The notes beneath the pieces are model-generated. The model made no database searches. It was not told the DNA's origin and was given only the letters and a program-made list of their open reading frames with translations. Below are positions 8,431 through 15,782 of a stretch of DNA of 64,000 bases, one piece after another. The DNA comes from Salinarchaeum sp. Harcht-Bsk1 (lineage in GTDB: Archaea; Halobacteriota; Halobacteria; Halobacteriales; Salinarchaeaceae): positions 2,127,014 through 2,191,013 of the forward strand of contig NC_021313.1 in NCBI RefSeq assembly GCF_000403645.1, written 5' to 3'. The translations under genes and the position numbers were made by a program. How positions within the stretch are numbered: the first letter of the stretch is position 1; each line of letters opens with the position of its first letter.

Positions 8431-8841
8431 TCACTCCCCTTGACGGCGCTCCTTCCAGCGGCGCTCCTGCAGGCGCTCGGCGACGTGCCGGTCGCCGGCG
8501 GCCAACTCGTCCCGGGCCTCGCGTTCGAACGCGTCGACGTCGGTGAGGATCCCGTGCTGGAACTCCTCGACGAGGTCGTAGGACCAGCGGTCGTCGTCGA
8601 CGACGCCGCGGGGCAGCAGGTCGTCCCGGATCGCGTTCGCGAGGTCGGCGTGGCCGGCGGCGCGGAGGTGCTCCTCCGCGGCCGCGAGGTGGTCCATCCC
8701 GTGGCCGGTCGCGTGGTGGAACTGCAGCAGGTGGCCGTTGGCCCGCTGGAGCCACTCGTAGCCGAGTTCGACCTCGTGGAGGGCCGTCACCGTCTCGTCG
8801 TCGAGCGTTGCGCCGCTCTCGGGCGCTCGGTCGGTCGCCAT
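8431..8841 (-). CDS. Conserved haloarchaeal hypothetical protein (helical, His-rich)
   Basis: 136 residues, acidic and predicted helical, starting at MATDRAPES (ATG at 8841). A striking His-rich helix, LLQFHHATGHGMDHLAAAEEHL (spread over about residues 39-60), could bind metal or a cofactor. No named domain is recognised. The gene runs in the same direction as the SDR and is 70 nt upstream of it, so it may head the same transcript. Confidence 0.75.
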   Translation of the reverse strand: MATDRAPESGATLDDETVTALHEVELGYEWLQRANGHLLQFHHATGHGMDHLAAAEEHLRAAGHADLANAIRDDLLPRGVVDDDRWSYDLVEEFQHGILTDVDAFEREARDELAAGDRHVAERLQERRWKERRQGE

Positions 8842-9019
8842 GCCTACACGTACCACGCGTCGAGGATTGAGCCTTGTGCCGTGATTGCCAGCGCGGCCGG
8901 TCGGAATTCCGCCCGTAGCTGGTAGCTACTCCACGGCTCGTGGCGACAGCGTCCGCTCCGCCGCGCCCCGCTAGCGGCGTTTTCGTGGCCGCTTCTCAGG
9001 GCGGTATATCGCTGCTACG

Positions 9020-9063
9020 ACGTGCAGCGCCCGCGAGAGTGCATTCTGCACGTGTTTTATATA
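9020..9063 (+). promoter_or_regulatory. cspA promoter: TATA box preceded by an 8-bp inverted repeat
   Basis: TTTTATATA (9055-9063) lies 26 nt before the ATG at 9089 and is a strong archaeal TATA box. Immediately upstream, ACGTGCAG (9020-9027) and CTGCACGT (9046-9053) form a perfect inverted repeat. The right arm abuts the TATA box, over the TFB-recognition position. This is the layout expected of an operator. Confidence 0.6.
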
Positions 9064-9088
9064 CCTGGGGAGCGTCGGAGATAACGCA

Positions 9089-9283
9089 ATGCCGACTGGT
9101 ACGGTCGACTTCTTCAACGATTCGGGCGGTTACGGGTTTATCGAAACCGAGGACTCGGACGAGGACGTCTTCTTCCACATGGAGGACGTCGGCGGTCCCG
9201 ACCTGGAGGAGGGTCAGGAGGTCGAGTTCGAGATCGTGCAGGCCGACAAAGGCCCGCGCGCGAAGGACCTGACCCGCCTGTAA
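9089..9283 (+). CDS. cspA: Cold-shock domain protein (CspA family)
   Basis: 64 residues forming a single cold-shock OB fold. The nucleic-acid-binding motifs are present: RNP1-like GGYGFI (residues about 13-18) and RNP2-like DVFFHMED (about 26-33). The start MPTGTVDFFNDSGGYG matches haloarchaeal CspA. Such proteins bind single-stranded RNA or DNA and act as RNA chaperones in the cytoplasm. The gene stands alone, with a strong TATA box and an adjacent palindrome. Confidence 0.97.
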   Translation: MPTGTVDFFNDSGGYGFIETEDSDEDVFFHMEDVGGPDLEEGQEVEFEIVQADKGPRAKDLTRL

Positions 9284-9410
9284 TCCGACACGGATAGCGG
9301 TCCAGACTCCGGGTGCGGCGACGTCCCCGCGAACTGCGATTCTTCGTTTATTGCCCCGGTGAGCGGCTGCGCTGGAGTGCCGTGTTATTGACCGCAACCA
9401 CCTCGAATAC

Positions 9411-9480
9411 CGGGAGAGCTCTGCTCTCCCGACTTCGCGGCGTTGCCGCGAATGCCCTCGCCCTTTCAGTCCGCCAGGCA
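9411..9480. repeat. Hairpin cluster with a 5'-arm fragment of the dispersed element
   Basis: The 336-nt gap between cspA and the next gene is packed with palindromes. CGGGAGAGC/GCTCTCCCG spans 9411-9431 and TTCGCGGC/GCCGCGAA spans 9434-9452. On the minus strand CCTGGCGGACTGAAAGGGC (about 9461-9479) matches the 5' arm of the elements near 55.43 and 63.77 kb, but the matching 3' arm is missing. A further hairpin GGGCTGGC/GCCAGCCC spans 9512-9544. This looks like a truncated copy with insertions. Confidence 0.6.
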
Positions 9481-9619
9481 TGGCGGGAAGGAGACGATTC
9501 GCGGATCCCGTGGGCTGGCGGCGGAGCGCCGCCGTGGCCAGCCCGGATCGTGCGGATGTGTGGGAGTCGGGCCGTCGCGGATCGTGAGCGGTAAAGGCGC
9601 CCGTGGCGACGGATCGGAC

Positions 9620-10027
9620 ATGGACGACGTCAGGGATCCGGACCTCTACCAGCGGACCCAGCGGCTCCTCGAACCGGGCGAGATCGAACTGGACGGGCTG
9701 ATCGTCCACACCGACCTGCCCAGCGAGGAGGACATCGAGATGCTCGACGCGACGCTCGCAGTCGGCGACGTCATCGCCGACCACGCCGGCTACGAGCCGA
9801 ACGAGACCTACGTCTACTCCGGCAACGACGACACCGACTTCTCCTCGAACCAGCACCAGGGATTGACCCTCGACGGCGACGAGTTCGTCTGGGAGTGCCA
9901 ACAGCTCCTGCGGGCCGGGAGCTACGACCTCGTCTTCTACTTCGAGGCCGACGCCGACCGCGAGGCCATCGCCGAGGCGGCGAGCGAGGAGACGGGCTTC
10001 CCGACGACGGCGGTCGAAGGCGAGTAG
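9620..10027 (+). CDS. Conserved haloarchaeal hypothetical protein (possibly DUF5778)
   Basis: 135 residues starting at MDDVRDPDLYQRT (ATG at 9620). It is acidic and soluble, with no signal or membrane segment. The pattern LLEPGEIELDGLIVHTDL, then DVIADHAG and a C-terminal YDLVFYFEADADREAI, resembles a haloarchaeal family that I associate, with moderate certainty, with DUF5778. No catalytic residues can be pointed to. A GGTAAAGG stretch about 25 nt upstream may serve as a weak TATA box. Confidence 0.75.
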   Translation: MDDVRDPDLYQRTQRLLEPGEIELDGLIVHTDLPSEEDIEMLDATLAVGDVIADHAGYEPNETYVYSGNDDTDFSSNQHQGLTLDGDEFVWECQQLLRAGSYDLVFYFEADADREAIAEAASEETGFPTTAVEGE

Positions 10028-10161
10028 CGCCCGCTGCTCGATGCTCGGCCGGCCGCGAGAGATCGCTCGCGAGTGCCGTCGTGCCGAGCAGCGGGACGAT
10101 CCGCTTCTCGCGTCGCCGTAACCGAAAGACGCAAACGGGGCGCTGTGGTACGGCGTGGCAC

Positions 10162-11058
10162 ATGCAGACGCGTCGTCTGCGAGCGGGACTGGTCCTCCTG
10201 CTCGCCGTGGTCGCGCTCGGCGCTGCCGGCGCGGCGGTCGATTCCGGGCGCAGTGGTGGCGGATCGACGGGACTCGGCGAGGGCTCGGGATCGGGGGCCG
10301 GGAGCGGTGCGGACGGGCTTCCCTCGATCTCGCCCGAGTTCAACCCGTTCTTCGACGGCGGCATCCTGGCCGCCGCGATCGGCGTCCTGGCGGTCGTGGG
10401 GCTCGTCGCGGCCCTCGTCGGTGGTACGCTCCTGCTCCTCGAGAAGGACTGGGACGAACTGAAGGAGTACCTCTTCTCCGCCGGGATCAAGGTCGGCGTC
10501 TTCGCGCTGGTCGGCATCGGCTTCTACCTCCTGATGCAGCTCTTCGATGGGTTGCCGGACGGTGGCGGCTCGACCGGTCTCGGCGGTGGGAGCGAGGACG
10601 TCGAGGCCGCCGGCGAGGCTGCCTCCAGCACCGGACTCCAGCTTCCGACCGTCGTCGGCATCGTCGTCGTCGCGGCGATCCTGCTGTTCATCGTGGTGAC
10701 CACCCTCGGTGGCGGGAGCGAGGAGGACGGCGAGGCCGTCGCGGCGACGCCCGACCCCGAGGAGTCCCCGGGTGGAATCGGCACCGCGACCCCGACCAGT
10801 ACCACCGTCGGCCGCCCACCCGCCGACAACGAGATCTACCGCGCGTGGCTCGCGCTCGCCGAGGAGGCGAACGCCGACGCACGCCGCGAGACGCCTGCCG
10901 AGGTCGCCGACCGGGCCGTCGCAGCCGGCGTCGACGAGGCGGCGACCCGAGAGATCACGTCCCTGTTCGAGCGGGTTCGCTACGGCGGTGTAGAGCCAGA
11001 CGAGGCTACCGAACAGCGCGCCGAGCGGGCGCTGGCACGGATGGCGGGTGACCGATGA
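10162..11058 (+). CDS. DUF4129 domain membrane protein
   Basis: 298 residues. A signal or anchor helix (about 7-27) and a Gly/Ser-rich extracytoplasmic stretch are followed by three more hydrophobic segments (about 68-95, 108-130, 160-182). The C-terminal cytoplasmic domain begins NEIYRAWLALAEEA and runs through ETPAEVADRAVAAGVD to ITSLFERVRYGGVEPDE, the DUF4129 signature. DUF4129 proteins accompany DUF58 and transglutaminase-like proteins. The stop overlaps the next start (ATGA), so translation is coupled. It is the first gene of a four-gene operon. Confidence 0.85.
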   Translation: MQTRRLRAGLVLLLAVVALGAAGAAVDSGRSGGGSTGLGEGSGSGAGSGADGLPSISPEFNPFFDGGILAAAIGVLAVVGLVAALVGGTLLLLEKDWDELKEYLFSAGIKVGVFALVGIGFYLLMQLFDGLPDGGGSTGLGGGSEDVEAAGEAASSTGLQLPTVVGIVVVAAILLFIVVTTLGGGSEEDGEAVAATPDPEESPGGIGTATPTSTTVGRPPADNEIYRAWLALAEEANADARRETPAEVADRAVAAGVDEAATREITSLFERVRYGGVEPDEATEQRAERALARMAGDR

Positions 11059-11813
11059 GCGCCGCCACCGATCGGCTCCGTCGGATCGACGTGGCGACCG
11101 TCGGCATCGCGATCGCCGCCGTGGTCGCCGTCGTCGGCATCGCCAGCGTGTTCAGCACCGTCTTCGACTTCAGCGGGCTCTACGAGGACCGGACCCGGGT
11201 GCTGCTGGGCTTCGCGGGTATCGCCGTCGGCGCCTTCCTCGCGAAGCGCTGGATCGACACCGATCCGGGGAGCTACCGCCCGCCGGAACGCGAGCGGGTG
11301 CTCGCCGTCGACGTTCCGGGCGAGGAGTTCGACGACCTGCTGCGCTTCCGGGCGATCGCGAAGTCCCCCGAGGCGATCCGGTACTTCAGATCGCAGAGCC
11401 GTGAGGAACTCCAGCAAGTTGCGATCGAGGTCCTCGAACTCCACCAGGGGCTCGACCGGGAGACGGCCCGCGCCCGACTCCGCGGCGGTAGCTGGACGGC
11501 CGACGAGACGGCGGCCGAGTTCTTCCGCCTGGGCACCGACGGCGGCGCGACCGAGGAACTCGACAACGCGCTCCGGCGCCGCCGAGGCGGTGAACATCCC
11601 CACACGAAACGGGCTCGGCGGGCGGTCGAGGCGCTGGCACGGATCGCCGGGCCCGGGACGGACCGCTCGGCCGAGACCGACGCCGATCGCACTGCGGGGA
11701 CTGCGGAACCGCCTGCGAGCGAGACCGCCGGCACCGGCACAACCGCAACCGGCACTGCCGCGACCGAGCGGGACCCCACCGGGCCCGCCGCTGCGGAGGA
11801 GGTGGAGCGATGA
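11055..11813 (+). CDS. Two-helix membrane protein of the DUF58 operon (DUF7269-like)
   Basis: 252 residues. Two hydrophobic helices near the N-terminus (about 14-35 and 46-65) precede a soluble acidic domain (LAVDVPGEEFDDLLRFR, ELQQVAIEVLELHQGLDRETAR). The tail is low-complexity and Thr/Ala/Gly-rich. Its position between DUF4129 and DUF58 genes matches the usual haloarchaeal cluster, where this slot is held by a DUF7269-type protein. The start overlaps the previous stop by 4 nt. The role is unknown, probably as a partner of the DUF58 protein in the membrane. Confidence 0.75.
   Translation: MSAATDRLRRIDVATVGIAIAAVVAVVGIASVFSTVFDFSGLYEDRTRVLLGFAGIAVGAFLAKRWIDTDPGSYRPPERERVLAVDVPGEEFDDLLRFRAIAKSPEAIRYFRSQSREELQQVAIEVLELHQGLDRETARARLRGGSWTADETAAEFFRLGTDGGATEELDNALRRRRGGEHPHTKRARRAVEALARIAGPGTDRSAETDADRTAGTAEPPASETAGTGTTATGTAATERDPTGPAAAEEVER
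11798..11804 (+). promoter_or_regulatory. Shine-Dalgarno site of the DUF58 gene
   Basis: GGAGGTG lies 5 nt before the ATG at 11810, inside the end of the preceding gene. It supports this start and re-initiation at the ATGA overlap. Confidence 0.6.
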
Positions 11814-13171
11814 CCGCCCAGAGCATTCCGGCGGCGGCCCGGACGCTCCCGACAGAGGCCCTCGCCGATGACGACCCCGGCTACGACGAGGAGATTCCGA
11901 GGGGTCTCCGCCGCACCAACCGCTGGCGTGGCGTCGCCGGGCTCACGCTGCTCGCGATCGGTCTCGGCCTGCTGCTCGAACAGCCAGCCGCGCTCCTCGC
12001 CGGCGTCTTCGGCGTCGCCTTCGCCGCGTACGGCCAGATCGGTGCCGCGCCGACCCCGGAACTCGACGTCGAGCGAACGATCGACGTCGACGAGCCGGCA
12101 GTCGGCGACGAGGTTCCCGTCACCGTCACCGTGACCAACGAGGGCGAGGACACGCTCACCGACCTGCGGCTCGTCGACGGCGTCCCCGACGGATTGGCCG
12201 TCGCCGACGGCGCCCCGCGTGGCGCGACGGCGCTCCGGCCCGGCTCGGCCGTCGAACTGACCTACGAGGTCGTCGCGACCCGCGGCGCCCACGCGTTCGA
12301 TTCGCTCGTCGCGATCACGCGGGACGTCACCGGCGCGACCGAGCGCGTCGTCGAGGTCGACGCACCGGATCGGATCATCTGCACGCCGGAGCTACCCGCC
12401 GATCCGCCGTCGTTCCCCTTGCGCGCCCAGACGACTCGCTACACCGGCCGGACGACGGCGGAGGAGGGAGGCGACGGCGTCGAGTTCCACGCGACCAGAG
12501 AGTACCGGCCCGGCGACCCGCTCAGCCGGATCGACTGGCGGCGAACGGCCCGGACCCGCGACCTCACGACCGTCGAGTACCGTCGCGAGCGCGCCGCCTC
12601 GGTCATGCTCGTCGTCGACGCCAGAAAGGCGGCGTACGCGTCCCACGAGCCACACGCCGAGACGAGCGTCGATCGCTGCGTCGACGCGGCGCGCACGGTG
12701 GCCGCCTCCCTGCTCGCCGACGGTCACTCGGTCGGGCTCACCGCGGTCTCGCCGCGGGCCTGCTGGATCACGCCGGGGCATGGCCTCGAGCACCGGCTTG
12801 CGATCACCACCACGCTCGCCGAACACGAGTCCTTCGCGCGCCGGCCGCCCGAGGAGTCGACCAACGTCTACGGCGCCGGCCGGGAGATTCGCGGCCGCAT
12901 CGCCAGCGACACGCAGGTCGTGGTGTTCTCGCCACTGATCGACGACGGCGGCGCGCAGCTGGCCCACCGCTTCGACGCCCACGGGCACCTGACGACGGTC
13001 GTCAGCCCCGACCCCTGCGTGACCGACACCGTCGGCCAGCAGACCGCGACGATATCCCGAGCGCTCCGGATCACGCAGGCGCGCCACGGCGGCCTCCCGA
13101 CGATCGACTGGCAGCGCGAGGAACGGCTCGAACGTGCGCTCCTTCGCTCCAACCGGCGGTGGTCGGCGTGA
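11810..13171 (+). CDS. DUF58 domain-containing protein
   Basis: 453 residues. Two hydrophobic helices (about 40-75) are followed by a beta-rich region with a DUF11-like pattern (VPVTVTVTNEGEDTLTDL). Then comes the DUF58 core, including REYRPGDPLSRIDWRRTARTR and a von Willebrand-like strand SVMLVVDARKAAY. DUF58 proteins work with MoxR ATPases in maturation or assembly of envelope proteins. The gene is coupled on both sides (ATGA before, GTGA after), but no MoxR gene is adjacent in this window. Confidence 0.9.
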   Translation: MTAQSIPAAARTLPTEALADDDPGYDEEIPRGLRRTNRWRGVAGLTLLAIGLGLLLEQPAALLAGVFGVAFAAYGQIGAAPTPELDVERTIDVDEPAVGDEVPVTVTVTNEGEDTLTDLRLVDGVPDGLAVADGAPRGATALRPGSAVELTYEVVATRGAHAFDSLVAITRDVTGATERVVEVDAPDRIICTPELPADPPSFPLRAQTTRYTGRTTAEEGGDGVEFHATREYRPGDPLSRIDWRRTARTRDLTTVEYRRERAASVMLVVDARKAAYASHEPHAETSVDRCVDAARTVAASLLADGHSVGLTAVSPRACWITPGHGLEHRLAITTTLAEHESFARRPPEESTNVYGAGREIRGRIASDTQVVVFSPLIDDGGAQLAHRFDAHGHLTTVVSPDPCVTDTVGQQTATISRALRITQARHGGLPTIDWQREERLERALLRSNRRWSA

Positions 13172-13668
13172 GCGAGCCGGGCTTCGATTCCGGTGCCCCA
13201 GCCCCCGGTGTGTCGGCGACAGTGGTGCCGGCGACCGTCGCGGTCGTCGCCGCGGCAGTCGCGGTCCCGGCGGCCGCGCTGGCGCTCCTCGGCACCGTGT
13301 CGATGGCAGTCGGCGTCCGTCGCGGGACCCGTCGACTCCACACGACGGGCGGTGCGCTCGCCTTCGGTGGCGTGTTGCTCTCCGCTGGCGCCGGCGCGCC
13401 GCCCGCCCTCGCGCTGATCGGCGGTGCGGCCGCGATTATCGCGTGGGATGCTGGCGAGCACGCCATCGGGCTCGGCGGGCAGGTCGGCAGCGAGGCGTAC
13501 GCTCGACGCGGCATCCTGGCCCACGTCGGCGCCAGCACGATCGCCGCGAGTACGATCGTGGTCGTCGCGGCGATCGTCTTCGTGCTCGCTCGGACAGGAA
13601 ATCCCAGCGCGGCGACGGTCGTACTCGTCTTCGCCGTCGGGCTGTTCGCGCTCCTGTTGGATCGGTAG
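13168..13668 (+). CDS. Multi-helix membrane protein closing the DUF58 operon (DUF7519-like)
   Basis: 166 residues from a GTG at 13168 that overlaps the DUF58 stop (GTGA). Hydrophobic segments at about 16-48, 62-92 and 118-165 suggest four to five helices joined by short loops (RRGTRRLHTTGG, AYARRGILAHVG). No enzyme motif is present. In haloarchaeal DUF58 clusters this position is held by a DUF7519-type protein, and I assign it by position and topology. An in-frame GTG at 13159 is an alternative start. Confidence 0.75.
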   Translation: MSEPGFDSGAPAPGVSATVVPATVAVVAAAVAVPAAALALLGTVSMAVGVRRGTRRLHTTGGALAFGGVLLSAGAGAPPALALIGGAAAIIAWDAGEHAIGLGGQVGSEAYARRGILAHVGASTIAASTIVVVAAIVFVLARTGNPSAATVVLVFAVGLFALLLDR

Positions 13669-13863
13669 CGGTCCCATCGAGCCGGGTCGTCGTACTGAAC
13701 CGGGTCGTCGCTCCGATCTGGGGCCGTCGCACCGATCTGGGACCGCCGTACTGAGCGAGGATCGGCGCATCGACTGGCGGGCCCCTCGACACTGGGGGTC
13801 TGTTCCGGCGGTCGTCAGCCCAGCGCCGCACTCCTTATGCCGCTCGCCCACTGCCGTTCGCAC

Positions 13864-15009
13864 ATGGACACGGGGCTCTCGACGCGCGATCGGGCGATCA
13901 TCAACGCCTACCAGGGCGGCTTCCCGGTCGTCGCGGATCCCTTCGATGCGGCCGCGGAGGCCCTCCGGGAGCGGGGCGCCGAAGCGGGCTTCGACGAGAT
14001 CGCGGACATCGACGCCGACGAATTGCTCGATCGGATCGCCCAACTGGACGATGACGGGACGCTCTCCCGGTTCGGCCCGCTGGTGAACGCCGACGAGATC
14101 GGTGGCACCGCCACGCTCGTTGCGATCCACGCCCCGGAGGACCGGTACGACGAGGTCGTCGAGGCGATCAACGATTTCGACGAGGTCGCCCACAACTACG
14201 CCCGCGAGCATCCCCACCTCAACGTCTGGTTCGTGGTGTCGGTCGCCGACGCCGACCGCGTGGACGACGTGCTCGCGGAGATCGAAGCCGAGACCGGGCA
14301 GGAACCGTACAACCTCCCGAAGCTCCAGGAGTTCCGGGTGTCGGCACACTTCCCCGTCGAGGGCCCGCTGGAGGGCGACGGCATCGACCTCACGGACGTC
14401 GGCGCTGGTGCGGAGTTCGACGCTGATTCGGCTGCCGCCGCGGGCGAAGCCGACGCCAGCGAGGACGACGGACTCTCCGTAGCGGAACTCGACCTCGTCG
14501 CCGCGGTCCAGGACGGCCTGCCGCTCACACGGACGCCCTACGCCGACGTGGCCGCGGAACTCGGCCAACCTGCCGAGTGGGTCCGCGAGACGCTCGCTCG
14601 CTTCGAGGCCACGGGCAAGATCCGACGGATCGGCGTCGTGCCGAACCACTACGCGCTGGGCTACTCCGAGAACGGGATGACCGTCTGGGACGTGCCCAGC
14701 GAGGACGTTACCGCGGTCGGCGAGACCGTCGCGGCGCTGCCGTACGTCACGCACTGTTACGAACGGCCCCGCCACGAGGGCGTCTGGCCGTACAACCTCT
14801 TCGCGATGACGCACGGTCGCTCTGAGGCGGAGAGCGAGGCCCGTATCGAGGCGGTCCGCGAGACGATCGCCGACCTGACCGAGGTCCGGCAGTGGGACAC
14901 GCTGTTCTCGACGGAGATCCTCAAGAAGACCGGCATCAACGTCGCCGAGCGTGCGGCGGCGGACGCGGATGGAGACGAGGAGTCGGCGCAGACCGCACGC
15001 TCCGAGTGA
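13864..15009 (+). CDS. ahbAB: Siroheme decarboxylase, fused AhbA/AhbB type
   Basis: 381 residues made of two Lrp/AsnC-like halves. Each has a winged-helix part and a RAM-like ferredoxin fold (YDEVVEAINDFDEVAHNYAREH in the first, VGETVAALPYVTHCYERPRHEG in the second). An Asp/Ala-rich linker at about 180-200 joins them. The conserved HCYERP and NLFAMTHG blocks and the ending WDTLFSTEILKKTGI are typical of siroheme decarboxylase, which removes two acetate carboxyls from siroheme. It is followed by precorrin-2 dehydrogenase and hemA in the same direction, which argues for this role over a DNA-binding Lrp regulator. The start at 13864 follows a weak TTAT element at about -26. Confidence 0.9.
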   Translation: MDTGLSTRDRAIINAYQGGFPVVADPFDAAAEALRERGAEAGFDEIADIDADELLDRIAQLDDDGTLSRFGPLVNADEIGGTATLVAIHAPEDRYDEVVEAINDFDEVAHNYAREHPHLNVWFVVSVADADRVDDVLAEIEAETGQEPYNLPKLQEFRVSAHFPVEGPLEGDGIDLTDVGAGAEFDADSAAAAGEADASEDDGLSVAELDLVAAVQDGLPLTRTPYADVAAELGQPAEWVRETLARFEATGKIRRIGVVPNHYALGYSENGMTVWDVPSEDVTAVGETVAALPYVTHCYERPRHEGVWPYNLFAMTHGRSEAESEARIEAVRETIADLTEVRQWDTLFSTEILKKTGINVAERAAADADGDEESAQTARSE

Positions 15010-15016
15010 TCGCCCG

Positions 15017-15760
15017 ATGATCCCACTGGCCCACGACTTCACGAACGAGACGGTGCTGATCTTCGGCGGCGGCAGCGTCGGCGCCCGGAAGGCCCGGCAC
15101 TTCGCCGTCGAGGCCGACGTCGTGGTCGTGAGCCCGGCGTTCGTCGACGCCGACTTCGGCGACAGCGACCGGATCAAGGCCGTTCCAGCCCCCGACGACC
15201 TCGGCGAGTGGGTCGCGCGGTTCGATCCGGCGCTGGTCGTCGCCGCGACGGACGACGAGTCCGTCAACGACGCAGCCGCGTCGGCGGCGCGGACACACGG
15301 CGCGCTCGTCAACCGGGCCGACCGGAGCGCCGTCGACCACGCTATCGACGCCAGCGACGACGCAACCGACGCCAGCGACGGCGCAGCCGACGACAGCGCC
15401 GCCGACCGCGAAACCGACGCCAGCGACGGCGATCGCACGCTCGACGACGTGGCGGTTCCCGCGACGCTCCGCGACGAGCCGGTGACGGTCTCGATTTCGA
15501 CGGGCGGCACCAGCCCGGCGCTAGCACGGGTGCTCCGCCAGCGCGTCGAGTCCGAGGTCGACGGGGCTGGCGCGATGGCCGAGCTGACCGGTGATCTCCG
15601 GGAGCGGCTGCGCGCCGAGGGCGTCGATCCGGACGCTCGACGGGACGCCGTCCGGGCCGTCGTGCGGTCGCCTCGCGTTTGGACAGCTTTACGTTCTGGC
15701 GACTCAAAGCTGGAGGAGATTACCGGGGAACTCCTCGCGGAGGTCCTCGATGACCCGTAA
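15017..15760 (+). CDS. Precorrin-2 dehydrogenase/sirohydrochlorin ferrochelatase family protein
   Basis: 247 residues with an N-terminal NAD-binding fold (VLIFGGGSVGARKARHF) and VAATDDESVN, as in SirC/Met8/CysG N-terminal domains. The C-terminal dimerisation part carries TLRDEPVTVSISTGGTSPALARVLR. It oxidises precorrin-2 to sirohydrochlorin and may also insert iron, giving siroheme for the decarboxylase just upstream (7-nt gap). An unusual Asp/Ala/Ser insert of about 30 residues (near 113-142), built from repeats of the codons for DAS and DAT, interrupts the fold between the two conserved blocks. Confidence 0.92.
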   Translation: MIPLAHDFTNETVLIFGGGSVGARKARHFAVEADVVVVSPAFVDADFGDSDRIKAVPAPDDLGEWVARFDPALVVAATDDESVNDAAASAARTHGALVNRADRSAVDHAIDASDDATDASDGAADDSAADRETDASDGDRTLDDVAVPATLRDEPVTVSISTGGTSPALARVLRQRVESEVDGAGAMAELTGDLRERLRAEGVDPDARRDAVRAVVRSPRVWTALRSGDSKLEEITGELLAEVLDDP

Positions 15761-15782
15761 TGCAGGGGGTCGAACACACATA

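Noticed and set aside
13672-13800. Short direct repeats (CCGATCTGGG-CCG)
   Set aside because: Only two imperfect units are present, in a 195-nt gap, with no link to a function or to the dispersed elements.
13864-15009. Lrp/AsnC transcription regulator
   Set aside because: The two AsnC-like halves could suggest a regulator. The HCYERP and STEILKKTGI blocks and the adjacent haem genes instead fit siroheme decarboxylase, which shares that ancestry.
12868-15777. A 969-codon open frame on the minus strand
   Set aside because: It runs antisense to the DUF58 operon, the siroheme decarboxylase and the dehydrogenase. The translation is Ser/Arg-rich and basic, as expected of the antisense frame of GC-rich acidic genes.
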